The notes below the pieces were generated by a model, which did not search any database, had not been told where the DNA came from, and saw nothing but the letters and a program-made list of their open reading frames with translations. Positions 9,326 to 20,665 of a stretch of 58,500 bases of DNA are shown piece by piece (positions within the stretch are counted from its first letter, which is position 1; each line of letters starts with the position of its first letter). The stretch comes from Mesostigma viride (lineage: Eukaryota > Streptophyta > Mesostigmatophyceae > Mesostigmatales > Mesostigmataceae), in assembly GCA_009746045.1 (NCBI GenBank), contig RPFO01000213.1:600564-659063 (forward strand). Direction: 5' to 3'. A program made the position numbers and the translations under genes.

Positions 9326-10358
9326 GTGCTGTGGTGCTGTCAACAGCAGTAATTGGTGGCTCATGGCTACTGCTGGGCATGCTGGAGTTGCCAGATAGAA
9401 GTAGTGAGTCCATGCTTAAAGACTCTTCCCCAGGCGCGCACCTCTGCCATGGGAGAATAATACTTCTTAATTCTATGACAGCTCACCCTGTGACGCTTCC
9501 CATTGATATTGTGATTGACCTCCACGGTCTTGCTGTTTTTGGTAAATCCACGGATGGTAACTGGACCTAGCCAAGTTCCAACCTTACCAAAGCTGTTTTC
9601 CTTAAGGGTATACAATTGTAATAGAGGACTTGATCACCTTTTTGGAATACTGGCCTGGGATGAGTTTTATCTTTTTCTGCCAGTTTTGCTGAGGTTTGTG
9701 CACGTGCAGTGTTGTACAGTGCTATCACCTCTGGGGGATATAAACCTGCCTGCAGGCCTGCTGGGATTACTTCACCCCACTTGGCATGCAAGACAGGTCT
9801 CATGTTTAGGGTTGTGCACATTTCATGACACCAGAGTGCCCTGTCACAATAGACCCCTGAAGTAGCATCCTTGGAGGGATTTTTGGCTAGTAGGGTTTTG
9901 ACAGATCTGATGGTTCTTTCAATGACCCCCTGACCCTCATGATCTTCCAGCCCAGCAATCTCTATTGCTTCACACCCTTCCAGGTCAGTCAGACAAGAAA
10001 ATTGTTGATCAAGCAAAATTCTGTCAACTGGGTAGAATCTGGGTAAAGCAATCATGAGTGCAACACGTAGCTGCCCTGCAGACATGCCAGGTAGGGGTTC
10101 CATTACTGTGAACCTGGACCATGAATCTTTTAGGATCAGGTAGGGTTGGACATCTTTGTTGATGTGCATCACATCCCCCACTATCATGCCTCTAGTGGTG
10201 GAAGGAGTTGCAGTATGCCATTTTTGAGGTTTGGGGCTGTTAAACTGACATTCTTGACAGTGTTGTCTAGCCAGTTTTACTGCATTCCTGAGTGGTTTTC
10301 CCATGCTACTACCCCCCAGCCGTCTGGCCAGTTCCTCAGCCACTGTTTCATGACCCAT
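9326..10358 (-). pseudogene. Integrase of copia-like element A
   Basis: Frame 10,358-9,567 encodes the N-terminal His/Cys module (ARQHCQECQF is the CxxC part), then the rve core: GDVMHINKDVQPYLILKDSWSRF with the first Asp, LLDQQFSCL with the second, and EDHEGQGVIERTIRSVKTLL with the Glu. YPPEVIALYN follows. The C-terminal SH3-like part continues in frame 9,615-9,367 (SFGKVGTWLGPVTI...). A frameshift lies near 9,600. The hAT insertion follows directly. The same layout is seen in element D. Confidence 0.85.
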
Positions 10359-10417
10359 GGCTAGGTGCAGCTGATGAGCAAGCTCCTTGATATCTATGGA
10401 GTTGTCAACAGTAGGGG

Positions 10418-11128
10418 TTAGTGCTTTATGTAAGGTTCCAGTACAGGGTGTTGGGAGGACAGTAAGGTTGCTGCCTCAAAATCAATTATGCTCTGGCTGC
10501 CATCCCCAATGGTAATGAGATCATCATCCTCAGAGTATGCAAGGTGAGTGAACTCACATTGATTTGGGTAGCGAGGCCTGTTGCAACGGCTGCCTGGAGG
10601 CCCCAGGGGATGACGTGCGTGCCAGCAGCCCGGGCAGAGATCCACCCCGTTGGCCAGGGAGTCGTTGTTGGGGCAGTTGTGCCGGGCGTGCCATCGTTGG
10701 AAGCACCTCAGGCACCTTATGGACCCCCCAGGGTTGCCAGGCTGGTTGTTGTTGTTGTTGTTGTTGTTGTTATTGTTGCCCTGCTGGGACCGGTTGTTGT
10801 TGTTGTTATGGCCCTGCTGGGGCCTGTTGTTGTTGTTGTTGTGGCCCTGCTGGGGCCTGTTGTGGTTGTTATTGCCCTGCTGGGACCTGTTGTTGTGATT
10901 GTTGTTATTGTTGTTGTTGGGGTTGCCATGCAGGGGCACACGGTGCCACGTGTTGCCACGCCCCTGAGAGCCACTGCCCCCTTGGTGGGAGGACTTGTGG
11001 GTCTTGGGTGCCCCCCCCTGGCTGGCCCCCCCCTTGCGCTTGTGGCCTTGGACACCCTGGACCTTGGGGTCCTGGGCCTGGGGGTTGCCAGTTCCCAGGG
11101 GGTCCACTGCCTCCTCGATATTGAGCAT
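10418..11128 (-). pseudogene. Gag C-terminal part with Asn/Gln repeats and zinc-binding cysteines, element A
   Basis: The 236-residue frame has a charged start, a long Asn-rich tract (runs of N interrupted by RPQQG/RSQQG units, from a GTT-rich plus strand), then a Cys/His cluster: CLRCFQRWHARHNC and CPGCWHARHPLG...CNRPRYPNQC. This fills the position of the gag zinc knuckle, but spacing is C-x2-C-x5-H-x3-C, not the retroviral C-x2-C-x4-H-x4-C. Nucleic-acid binding is inferred. Confidence 0.65.
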
Positions 11129-11141
11129 GGCAGCTCTGAAG

Positions 11142-11978
11142 TTATCCCAAAGAAAGGGACTTGAGGCCTGTAAGCAGGGTAGCCAGGACAGAGGGTTGCA
11201 AGCCAGCTTTTGTTAGCCAGGTGTGGATGAGATACCTTGGTTGGAGCTTGAGAAGCTCAAGGTCTTTCTCTATCATTACCCTGTATGTTTTTGCATCCCC
11301 AGAGAGGTTATTTTTGTTCACCTTATAAGCAGCCAGCCAGTTGAAACGTTCTACTGCTTCCATATGGTTGTTGGTAAGCACTAGCTGTTTCAGATCAGTG
11401 ATAAAGGTAGGCCACTGTTCAATGGCTGCTTCAGGTGTCAGGGTGCGTTCCTGATAGGTTTGAATCAATGCTCTAATTGCAGGAGATGATTGGTGAAAGG
11501 TGGATGAGGCTCTGAGAGCCTTAAACTGATGCCTAAGGTTTAGGCCTTCCATCCCATACTCCAGAGCAAAGACAAACTGTTTGGCTTGTTCAATGGTATG
11601 TCCCTCAGGTAAACCAGCAATATTGATCTTTGATTCCTTTTTGTGGGGGTTATACACACCTGTTGGAGGGGGGTTGGCCCTCAAGAAGACATCGGTGGCA
11701 TGCTGGAGTCGAGCGGGGTCCAGGTTGATGGTTCCACGCTCGTACCTGGACATCAGGGCGCGCAGGCCCTCCACAGTTTGCAGCTGGTTAGCTGTTAACT
11801 GCTGGTCCTGCAGAGAGGCCAGCTGAGCCTGTAGAATGGCTAGCTGTTCTTGTATATCCCCTGGCCGTTGGGGGGCCTCAGCAGGTTGGGTGGGTGCCCT
11901 GGGCACCTCTGGACCTCCCTCCAGGGCCTCCTGGGGTCCTGGCACCCCCCCCTGGGTGGGGAGGGGGCCCCAACCCAC
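11142..11978 (-). pseudogene. Gag core of copia-like element A
   Basis: A 278-residue frame with a proline-rich start, a glutamine-rich helix (LAILQAQLASLQDQQL) and a core alignable by eye with the gag of element E: GLPEG.T..QA, LN...F.AL, FHQS.P.I, YQ.R, FNW...YKV, LIH.WL.K..L and TGL. Capsid function is inferred from position and homology. The frame runs into the zinc-finger segment through a frameshift near 11,130. Confidence 0.7.
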
Positions 11979-12060
11979 AGGGCGAACCTGGGGTGGTGGG
12001 GGAGGGGGAGGGGGGGCCGTGGAGGCCCGGGGGGAGGCCGGGGGGGTCCGGTTGACCCCG

Positions 12061-13374
12061 CTAGGGCCAGCCCCAGCGGTGGAGGGGCGGGCAGGGGTGT
12101 CTGCCGCCGCGGCGCGCTCTCCTCGCTGCCTCCTCCTTGAGGAGCCTTTTCATCTCCTTGCGAATCTCATGTTCTTTGAGGGCAGCCTGAAAGGCCGCCT
12201 CATCCGTAGGAATGTCAGGGAGGGGGTTGCCCATGATCATGGCCTCCTTGACATTGAATTCTTGGGCCTTGCCCTTCCCCTGGGCCATGACCAGAAGGCC
12301 CTCCTTGGACTGCAAGGGTGGGGGAGGAGAGGGTCCCTTGGTGGCTTCCAGCGGGGGGGCATCTTCAGCCACCACCCCATGCTGAGCCAGTATGGCCTCC
12401 GTTACCCTTGATTGGGTTATGGAGGACATAGCTTTAAAATGGGCTGACCGCGCAAGCGCGGCCAGGTCTTGACCATCCGAGTATTCCATCGGATAATCAG
12501 CATAATGGTGAGAAGGTCGCGTAGCCGCTGAGTTGCCTCGCGGTACGCCGCCGCCATCGCCTGGTGGGTTGCCAGGCGACGGGCGGCCTCCTCCTCGTAT
12601 TCCTGCCGCTTGGCGGCGAGCCGAAAGGCCGTCTCGCGACGGACCTCCCGGTCTCGCTGCCTCGCTCGGCGTTCCTCGTTGGCCACCAGCGCGGCCTGCT
12701 CCACCGCCAGGAGCGCTGGGGTGAGGGTTATCTCAGTCTCCCCGTCGGGAAGACTGGCAGTATCTGAGACCTCATCATCGGACATTTGTTGTCCTCCGAT
12801 GGGCTCAACGGGTCGACGCACCACCCGCGCGAGCTTTATGCTTTCCATCTCCTTCTTCTTTCGAAGACGTAGGAAGGGAAGAAGGCCGCCCAAGCTGAAG
12901 CTCGATATGATTGTGCCCCTGGGCGAAGGGGACACGAAGATCAGACGTGGCGGGGCGAAATGTGATCACCCCGTCCGGCGCCACAGAAGCCGTTTGGCGG
13001 GGCATGAGCTCCCGAATGGTCGGCAACTGAGGGCCGAACTGGGGAGCCTCGGTGGGGTTGACCGCAGCCATGGCTGCTCCAGCCGTGGTTTCGGCTGTTG
13101 CAGCCGCCGGAGTCGAGGGTAAGCCGGTCCTCCGGGGGGGAGCCGTCTCGTCCTCCGGCTTCTCAGGGGAGGGGGGTAGGTCGGTCGGCCTTGCGGCCGC
13201 CGTCCCCTCCTCCTGGCAGACATTGTTGTTCTTTTTGTTTTTCTTCTTTTTCTTAGAAATAGCCGCATCCCCAGCCGGCTTCATATTGTTATCCTTGGGC
13301 ATCCGCCGATCCTGCCCGTCATCTTCATCGTTAAAGTTCAGCTTCTTCGAGACGTTCTTGTTAGAGATAGCCAT
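12061..13374 (-). pseudogene. Gag N-terminal region of element A, frameshifted
   Basis: Three minus frames overlap in series: 13,374-12,805 (starts MAISNKNVSKKLNF, Lys-rich run KKKKKNKKNNN, then Pro/Ala linker), 12,935-12,417 (SDDEVSDTASLPDGETE, then a coiled-coil-like Arg/Glu/Ala helix) and 12,489-12,061 (SRVTEAILAQHGVV, EHEIRKEMKRLLKEEA). The pieces read as one gag N-terminus with two frameshifts in C/G runs. A related but shorter start (MAPKNSDAKNNN) occurs at 44,031. No enzymatic domain. Confidence 0.55.
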
Positions 13375-14422
13375 TGGTAGCGGATAAAATTCAAGTTAGT
13401 AAATGAAGACACCGACTATGTATAATGCTTGAGGACACTGTGTGCTGAGAGCAATGAATTGCTTGGTTCATTAGAAAATAGGTTTACCCTTTATCAACGT
13501 TCCTCTCACTGGCTGCGCCGCCAGTGACCGTTGGGTGCAGACCGTTGGCCCGAGGCCGCACGATGACAGGTAGCAGTCTAGTCACTGCATCGTGCGATCA
13601 CAGATCAATGCACAATGCAGTACGGTCCCTATGATCTAGGATACTCTAGTACCGTCCAATGACGGGACACTACGTATACTGGGTACTGACATCTGTCACG
13701 TACGTACCCAGTACCCAAAGTACCTATCTAGGGAAACGTATGCGACTCGACTAGCATTCCTATCTGCATAGCCCACGTGGTATTTATATTCACATACCAA
13801 CGTAGGTTTACAAGGCTTATTCATACGTTGTATTCACAATGCCTTTGAGACTTAGTCTACAGCAAAGCATGGAGACTAACTATGACTCTAGTAAAACCAG
13901 AGGTCTTCCCCAGGTGCTTAGGACCTGATGTTTCGCCACTGCTGACCTGGGCCAGAGCAGCCAGATACCTGTGAGTGCCACATGGTGGTAAGCACAGGCA
14001 ACTGACAAGGGAGAACTGGTTCTCCACTTGATTTGCACATGGCGAACGGGTGGACTGCCCATCACCCTACCACAGGTCCTGGGACCAGATGGCAGCATAA
14101 GACACAACAGGCACAGTAACAGGACTAAGACTGTCACACGTTACATATGCACATGCACATGCACATGCACATGTACAAGGTAACCATGAACATGACCCAG
14201 CCACATAACAATGCCATGTACAAGTACTGTCACCATGACTGACACAATGACACACTTGTGAAGGATATGACAGCTCACCTCCCAAGAGATGAACTAACGA
14301 AATTCATTGAGAGAGACAAAGTCAAAGAGACTCAATTTATTCACCATAAAACAGGGCTTACAAGGCATACAGGGCTCAGCTCCTCCCCAGGAGCTAGTGC
14401 TGATGATAAGACACCCCGTGGC
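13375..14422. other. Leader/LTR-like non-coding region between elements A and B
   Basis: No gene supported. On the minus strand this lies upstream of the gag of A and downstream of the RNase H of B, so it should contain a leader and one or more LTRs. I could not pair it with another copy to fix LTR ends. It includes many short palindromic GTAC-rich words (13,640-13,740) and an ACATGC microsatellite. Confidence 0.4.
14143..14174. repeat. (ACATGC)n microsatellite
   Basis: About five tandem units of the six-base word. Confidence 0.85.
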
Positions 14423-14427
14423 CTGGG

Positions 14428-17208
14428 TGTCAGGAAAATGGCCAAAAACTTCTCCTAGCTTGCACAATAAATGCTGGCTATCGGAGGAAAGTTCCGGTAC
14501 TTGAAGACCTTTGACTTATGGAGAAAAATGAGGCGAATTCATTGGTAATATTCGTTTCGGATTTCTCTGAAAATAGTTTCTTATAATGGGCGAGAACGAA
14601 CGCCGCAATCGAAGTGTTCCTGACGACGGCAAAGATTACGTGGCACGCTTTTGGGGTTCCAGTTTCGCTGGCATGGCCGGCGACTAGGGCCGTTTAGCGG
14701 ATGATAATCAGTTTGGATTTTGTAACTGGGTGATTAGTTACGGGCAGTTTTCGTTGTTGTTCAGGCGGTTAAAAAGGTCGTATTTATAAGGCCTTTTAAT
14801 TTTGTATGCTGGCCTGAAACTGCCTTTGATTGGCGACTAGTGTAGTTAAAAGTTCTGACTCGAATCATTTTGCTGACATTTCGTAGTTGCCGGTCTGACA
14901 TAGTTGTGTCAGTAAGGCTGGGATTTTTTTAGGGGCGTTGCCATGTAGCGTGTTGTGTCGTCTTTTTAGGGACCTTGCGAGGAAGGGGAAGGTCTTTTTT
15001 CTTGCATGACGCTGGGCACGCGTTGGCCGAGGCTATGGTGATGCAAGGAATGCCGACGCCTCCCCGGCCTTGTGCCCGCTCGGGCGCAGGGCTTAATTAA
15101 ATTAACAGACGGGCGGCAGCCCCTGAGCTTCCGGTTTCACGGAAGTCACAGCGGCTGCCAAGTGTCCGGACTGATTCTCACTTTGGATCTGGGTCCGGAT
15201 GGTTGGGAATCTGCGCAGGAGGTTGGGCTGCGCTAGTGCAATATTCAGATCGAATATGAAGGGGAAGATCTGCTTGTCGAAACGGAAGGGCTGGCCTGCG
15301 TGGCAGCCTTGTACCTGAGGATGCTTGCGCTTCGGGTTAAGGTTCTGTGACGTTGGCTGGCCTGCCTTGGGCTGGTTCGTACCTGGGGATGCTTGCGCTC
15401 CGGGTTGGACTAGTTGAGGTCGTGGCGATAATTTTAATAAATTTAAAAATATTTTCACTCACACCGTTGTTTGGCGCGCGGTCTCGGCGCTGGGGGTGAG
15501 GGCTGATATGCGGCCTTGATTATATGCCTAACGGTAAATCTGTTAGCATGGTAGGTGCGGGGGTGTGCCCCCTATCAAGGACGATGCTCTCCTAAAGGGG
15601 TCGTGGCGAAATATAGTGAGAAACGAAACTTGGGGTTTCGGTAATTGCTTGATCGCTGTGTCTTCTGCTTTGTCTTCGCAACAACAACAACTCCTGTTGC
15701 CGATCAGAGGGGAGGCTGTCCTTCTTTGGGGTCGGTGGCGGGCCCTGCAAAGGGTCAATTCGCGAGAATGTGGTTACCTATAACAGTGCATCAATGCATC
15801 CACAGCTGCTGGTGTTAAAACGGGGTCCATTGCGGCAGGGCATTCTCAATGGACACGCGGTCCTTGGAAAGAGGGGAGCGGCTTTGAGTCAGCCAGGCGT
15901 GGGGGAGTTGGGGTTTCGCAAACTTTGCTCGGAGAATTGCAAATGGCAGGGGACGCCATTTTGCTGTCCATTTTAAGCGACCACTTAATGTTTTCAATAA
16001 GAAGTTGGTGGAGTGGGAGCAATGGATACACGAATCGGATTTCTCTGAAAATAGTTTCTTATAATGGGCGAGAACGAACGCCGCAATCGAAGTGTTCCTG
16101 ACGACGGCAAAGATTACGTGGCACGCTTTTGGGGTTCCAGTTTCGCTGGCATGGCCGGCGACTAGGGCCGTTTAGCGGATGATAATCAGTTTGGATTTTG
16201 TAACTGGGTGATTAGTTACGGGCAGTTTTCGTTGTTGTTCAGGCGGTTAAAAAGGTCGTATTTATAAGGCCTTTTAATTTTGTATGCTGGCCTGAAACTG
16301 CCTTTGATTGGCGACTAGTGTAGTTAAAAGTTCTGACTCGAATCATTTTGCTGACATTTCGTAGTTGCCGGTCTGACATAGTTGTGTCAGTAAGGCTGGG
16401 ATTTTTTTAGGGGCGTTGCCATGTAGCGTGTTGTGTCGTCTTTTTAGGGACCTTGCGAGGAAGGGGAAGGTCTTTTTTCTTGCCCACCCACCCTCCCTGT
16501 GTTTTGTTGTCTTGGGGTTTCGCAAACTTTGCTCGGAGAATTGCAAATGGCAGGGGACGCCATTTTGCTGTCCATTTTAAGCGACCACTTAATGTTTTCA
16601 ATAAGAAGTTGGTGGAGTGGGAGCAATGGATACACGAATAATCATTCATCCAACATAGTCTAGGCTGCGGCCATGGGGCGGCCAGCTGCCATAGCTTAGC
16701 ATGTCAAGGCTTACAGGACAAATTGCCAGAGCAACATTAAGTGGAAAAGCACACCGTCCCTATAGCCGTCGATTTAGTAAAAATCTACGGCACAGTTAGG
16801 GTGCAGGCCAGCCGCCACACAAAACGTGGGTGGCTTGCATCAACACACATGATGCGTTGGGTCACTAGTATGCAAGTACAAGGACATTGCGCCTCCAGGG
16901 CAGCACTGAGTGAAAAGAGGGGTCGGCGCGAAGCGCGGATCCAGGCAAATTTGTACGACGGCTACAGTACCGGCAGGACAGTGCTCGGTACGTTACGGAT
17001 GACAGCAAACAGTGCTGGAAAATATATTGAGTGCCGATTTATACTACATCGGACTTTGACCAAGTGGACTGAAAATATAGGTACGTCTGAAAAAGATTCC
17101 GTCACACTAGTACAGATTCATTCACGCGTAAACGTCTCGGCCATATATTGTAAATCGGCCGTAACTGTTCAGCGTAAGAAAGCCATCGGACAGAATATAA
17201 TTCTAACA
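14428..17208 (-). repeat. 3' LTR of element F (interrupted)
   Basis: Composed of 14,428-14,557 and 16,640-17,208; element G lies between. Joined, it matches 18,536-19,234 end to end. A purine stretch (AAGGGGGTG on the minus strand, near 17,209-17,217) abuts it and is the likely polypurine tract. Confidence 0.9.
14558..16639. mobile_element. Non-autonomous split-direct-repeat (PAT/TOC/Ngaro-type) element G
   Basis: Structure A1-internal-B1-A2-B2: A1 14,558-15,005 equals A2 16,036-16,483 (448 bp); B1 15,908-16,035 equals B2 16,512-16,639 (128 bp). B1 and A2 abut directly; A2 and B2 are separated by 28 bp (CCACCCACCCTCCCTGTG...). The intact LTR at 18,536-19,234 gives the empty site (CGTTT|AATCATT at 18,665/18,666), showing no target-site duplication, as expected for tyrosine-recombinase integration. 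The interior (15,006-15,907) has no RT or recombinase. A 118-residue minus ORF at 15,102-15,458 is unrecognised. Mobilisation by an autonomous relative is inferred. Confidence 0.9.
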
Positions 17209-17390
17209 CACCCCCTTGGTCGATGGCTGAAGCTGACGGGCAAAAATAAAACAAACACACCCCCTTGCCCACAGAGAAGACACGGCCAGTCTATAACTAG
17301 GGGGTACAGGACACCCCGGGGCCCATGAGACCATCACAGGTCAGACTTGCCAGATTAACTCAAGCAGGACAGAGGAGATAAAAAAAAACT

Positions 17391-18407
17391 TTACAGCTGG
17401 GTAGCTAAGTCATCAGTGACCGCGGCCATGGTGTTGAAACAGAAACCAGGTGGAACTTCTCCAGCCTCCTGAGTGAGGTGGGCCTTGTCCTGGTTGTCAC
17501 GCGGCCGGAGGTTGGGATACTTGCGGTAACAGGTCTCCTGGAGATGCCCAGGCCGACGGCAGAAGGTGCACCGCTTCTTACTACCCCCGGAGGAGGTAGA
17601 GTACGCGGCGCCCTCGGTGTGGGTAGCAGGGTCCACGGGCTTGTTGGTAGGTTTGGCAGGATCCCGGGGCGCCAGCAGGTCGTCAATCTCAAATACTAGG
17701 TCACGGATCTGTTGGAGGGTCATGCCAGGTGTGCGGCGGGCGGCCATGGCCGCGCGGTGCGCGGTCGACAGCCCAGCCAGCAGGCAGTCCTTCCACTCGT
17801 CCCAGGTAACCATAACGCCTGCGTCCTCTAGGTCCTGTTTCATCATCATACCACGGGACCAGTACTTCGGCGCAGTCTCATTCTGCATGATGGCAATCCG
17901 GTACAGTTGACGCTTCTTTTCCAGTTTATACGACTCGGTCAAATACGGCTGGCGAATGGTAGACTTTATTGCAGCAGAAAGGATAGCTCCAGAAAAAAAA
18001 AAGGTGGGACGCAGCAAACGCGACTACAACTCGGATTAAGACCAGTGACAGGGCAGGCCAGGCACCAGGTCACACTGGATATGGAAATAGCCGAGTGCCG
18101 CACAGTCGCAACGCGTCAAACAGGAGCACAGTAGGAGTGCTCACAAGAAACCAACAAAAGGTCTCGTTGCTCAGTCGATATCTGCTCCCTCACTTTGAAG
18201 GTATTGGAGGTAAGAACCAATCAGGGTATTCAGGATCACAAAGTCCAGGGGACACTCCCCCTGTGGTGAATCGTATGTATCCGGCCTAATAATCTCAATA
18301 ACCCAGCGTCTTGCCTGTACCGGATTGATGGCCACAATGGCTCTCTTGCCTTGGAATTCAAAAGTTACTGTCACCAAGTCTATGCTGGGTTGATCAAGCC
18401 CAGACAT
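17391..18407 (-). pseudogene. Gag protein of element F with CCHC zinc knuckle
   Basis: Two minus frames in the same phase, 18,407-18,171 and 18,017-17,391, are separated by at least two stop codons, so the gene is broken or contains an intron. The C-terminal part has a perfect retroviral knuckle, CTFCRRPGHLQETC (17,530-17,571; C-x2-C-x4-H-x4-C). Before it are helices typical of copia gag (KEWKDCLLAGLS-like segment, TLQQIRDLVFEIDDLL). The product would bind the element RNA and form particles. No pol follows before the polypurine tract. Confidence 0.75.
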
Positions 18408-18522
18408 GCCTAGTCATCCAAAATTCCAAAAGAAAGCTGCAGGAAGAGAAATATGGGCCAGCAAAATCCGCAGAAGGCCGGCTTACGATTTGTCGAGTGG
18501 TCAAAAGCGAATCGTAGCTTAT

Positions 18523-18535
18523 GCAGCCGATACCA
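18523..18535 (-). promoter_or_regulatory. Primer-binding site of element F
   Basis: Directly inside the 5' LTR, the minus strand reads TGGTATCGGCTGC. The first seven bases equal the usual initiator-Met tRNA primer site (TGGTATC...). The remainder diverges, so another tRNA or a mutated site is possible. Confidence 0.65.
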
Positions 18536-19234
18536 TGTCAGGAAAATGGCCAAAAACTTCTCCTAGCTTGCACAATAAATGCTGGCTATCGGAGGAAAGT
18601 TCCGGTACTTGAAGACCTTTGACTTATGGAGAAAAATGAGGCGAATTCATTGGTAATATTCGTTTAATCATTCATCCAACATAGTCTAGGCTGCGGCCAT
18701 GGGGCGGCCAGCTGCCATAGCTTAGCATGTCAAGGCTTACAGGACAAATTGCCAGAGCAACATTAAGTGGAAAAGCACACCGTCCCTATAGCCGTCGATT
18801 TAGTAAAAATCTACGGCACAGTTAGGGTGCAGGCCAGCCGCCACACAAAACGTGGGTGGCTTGCATCAACACACATGATGCGTTGGGTCACTAGTATGCA
18901 AGTACAAGGACATTGCGCCTCCAGGGCAGCACTGAGTGAAAAGAGGGGTCGGCGCGAAGCGCGGATCCAGGCAAATTTGTACGACGGCTACAGTACCGGC
19001 AGGACAGTGCTCGGTACGTTACGGATGACAGCAAACAGTGCTGGAAAATATATTGAGTGCCGATTTATACTACATCGGACTTTGACCAAGTGGACTGAAA
19101 ATATAGGTACGTCTGAAAAAGATTCCGTCACACTAGTACAGATTCATTCACGCGTAAACGTCTCGGCCATATATTGTAAATCGGCCGTAACTGTTCAGCG
19201 TAAGAAAGCCATCGGACAGAATATAATTCTAACA
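18536..19234 (-). repeat. 5' LTR of element F (intact, 699 bp)
   Basis: On the minus strand it begins TGTTAGAATTATA and ends TTTTCCTGACA, with TG...CA ends. Long ORFs across it (for example 18,767-19,267) occur identically in both LTRs and are not independent genes. Confidence 0.92.
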
Positions 19235-19239
19235 CTGGG

Positions 19240-20665
19240 CCCGGTTCTGGGTACCCCGACCCCCTGACAGGGGTTGCCCCATAGTAGGGGTGGGGAGACT
19301 AGCCACCCTCCCTGGGGAGGGGTGGACTAGGTGTCTACCGGCGGGGGCAGGCTGGCCTGCTTGCCGTAGGGGTTCATCATGTGATAGAGCAGTTGGTACT
19401 GCTCAGGTGCCAGCTGGGGCACCTTGGTCAACGCGTCCGCGGCGTTGGCCTTGTCCGGCACATGATTGGTAGACTCCCAGTAGGTGCATTCCTGTTTCAG
19501 GATCACCCAGTCCAAATCAGTGTGCACAGCATGCATAAGGGTTGTCAAGGAAACTGAGGAGAGATTGACTGTCGGTGTGCAAGTGAGCCACCACCCCAGC
19601 CTGACTGCCTGCTTGCTTCTGTAACCAAACCAGGACATGATTGAGATACCTGGCATGTAGCACAGCTGACACAACTGCCCTGCACTCAGCAGGCTGCATT
19701 GCTACTAACAGCTTTACGCCTATGTAGCCTGCTATACCATGAGATGAGTGACATGGGTTTGTCAGCATTTTGTACAAAAAATAAGCCAGCCTCCCTAGCC
19801 TGCAGTTGAGTAATCTGCCGTGATTCCATGGAACTGTCCATTATAGCCTGAATGTGAATGGGCAGTACCAGGGAATGCAAGATAAGGGGTGGACCAGCCT
19901 GCAGGAGCTTGTTGATAGCCTTGTGGCCTACCTGCATAAGAACTGCATCATCAACCCTGCTGACTACTGCTAGGTGTGGTGCACAAGTAGAACACAACCA
20001 CCCCAGCTTGCCCCTAATGGTGGGACAGTCACAAGGTTTGATTTTAGTCTGCAGCACCTCCTTACAACTGTGCATGTAATCTGATGGAGAGTACATTGCA
20101 CAGACCCACTGATCTGCTTGCTGCTGAAACTGCAACATTGTGCCACAGAACTTAATAGCAATGGTGCCCAGCTCTAGCTACTTGCCAATCTCAAAAGACT
20201 TAGACACGTTGGCGATAAAATCATCCACAGCCTGCCTAGGCCCAGCAATAAGCTGATCATCCCCATGCCACACAAACATGATCATGCCATGAGGGTGAGG
20301 GACAACAAAGAAGCAAGGGTCTACTATGTCATCATACCGAGCACCTAGCTTCTCAAACACAGCTTGAGCTGACATTCTGAAAATTCTAGGAGCAGATTGC
20401 AGACCTTCCACTCCTATGTTGGCTTTCAGAAAGGGTTGTGGAATATCCTTAGACCATACCTGAGGGGTGTTGACCACATACACCTTTCCATGCCAAACTT
20501 GCTCAGCTATTTCAGGTGAGCCTTTCAGAAAAGCACGTTTAATGTCAGTGGCTTTGCACACATAATCATCACCTAGCTTGATTGATGTGCCCTAGAAAAA
20601 CAGACAACAAAATTTTAAGAGAAGTTTGCTGAATGCCAGGTGTATACAGGTCTGCCTCTGTCAAA
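19240..20665 (-). pseudogene. Copia-like element B: RT and RNase H remnant
   Basis: Frame 20,561-20,178 reads MCKATDIKRAFLKGSP, DPCFFVVPHPHG, MFVWHGDDQLIAGP, ending at a TAG (20,178-20,180) after FEIGK. The next codons continue the RT in the same phase (LELGTIAIKFCGTMLQ). Element A has GKQVEL there, so a Gln CAG became TAG. Then come VRGKLGW-type and SRVDD blocks, and RNase H with DSSMESR, AECRAVVSA, HTDSQSLLSFL and ANAADALTK, with frameshifts near 19,690 and 19,520. The RT has the same WHGDD motif as A. The 5' part is missing beyond about 20,665. Confidence 0.8.

Larger units (their letters stand above)
3652..13374 (-). mobile_element. Copia-like LTR retroelement A (degenerate, two nested insertions)
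   Basis: Reading the minus strand from 13,374 to 3,652 gives gag N-terminal part, gag core, zinc-finger region, integrase, protease, reverse transcriptase and RNase H. Frameshifts separate most segments. A hAT element (7,753-9,317) lies between integrase and protease, and a palindrome-ended element (4,307-6,077) lies in the RT/RNase H connection. The domains are copia-type, since integrase precedes RT, but the protease follows the integrase, which differs from gag-PR-INT-RT-RH. LTR ends could not be fixed. Confidence 0.8.
14428..19234 (-). mobile_element. Gag-only LTR retrotransposon F (TR-GAG type), with nested element G
   Basis: Two near-identical LTRs, 5' TGTCAGG...TAACA 3' on the plus strand, lie at 14,428-17,208 (split by element G) and 18,536-19,234 (699 bp). 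The 5-bp target duplication CTGGG is at 14,423-14,427 and 19,235-19,239. The 1.3 kb interior encodes only a minus-strand gag with a CCHC knuckle, so orientation is minus and the 5' LTR is the right one. No protease, integrase or RT is present. The 166-residue translations of the two LTRs agree completely, so the insertion is young. Confidence 0.92.

Noticed and set aside
16741-17328. 195-codon plus-strand ORF
   Set aside because: The same frame is repeated in the other LTR of F (18,767-19,267); it is LTR sequence, not a gene.
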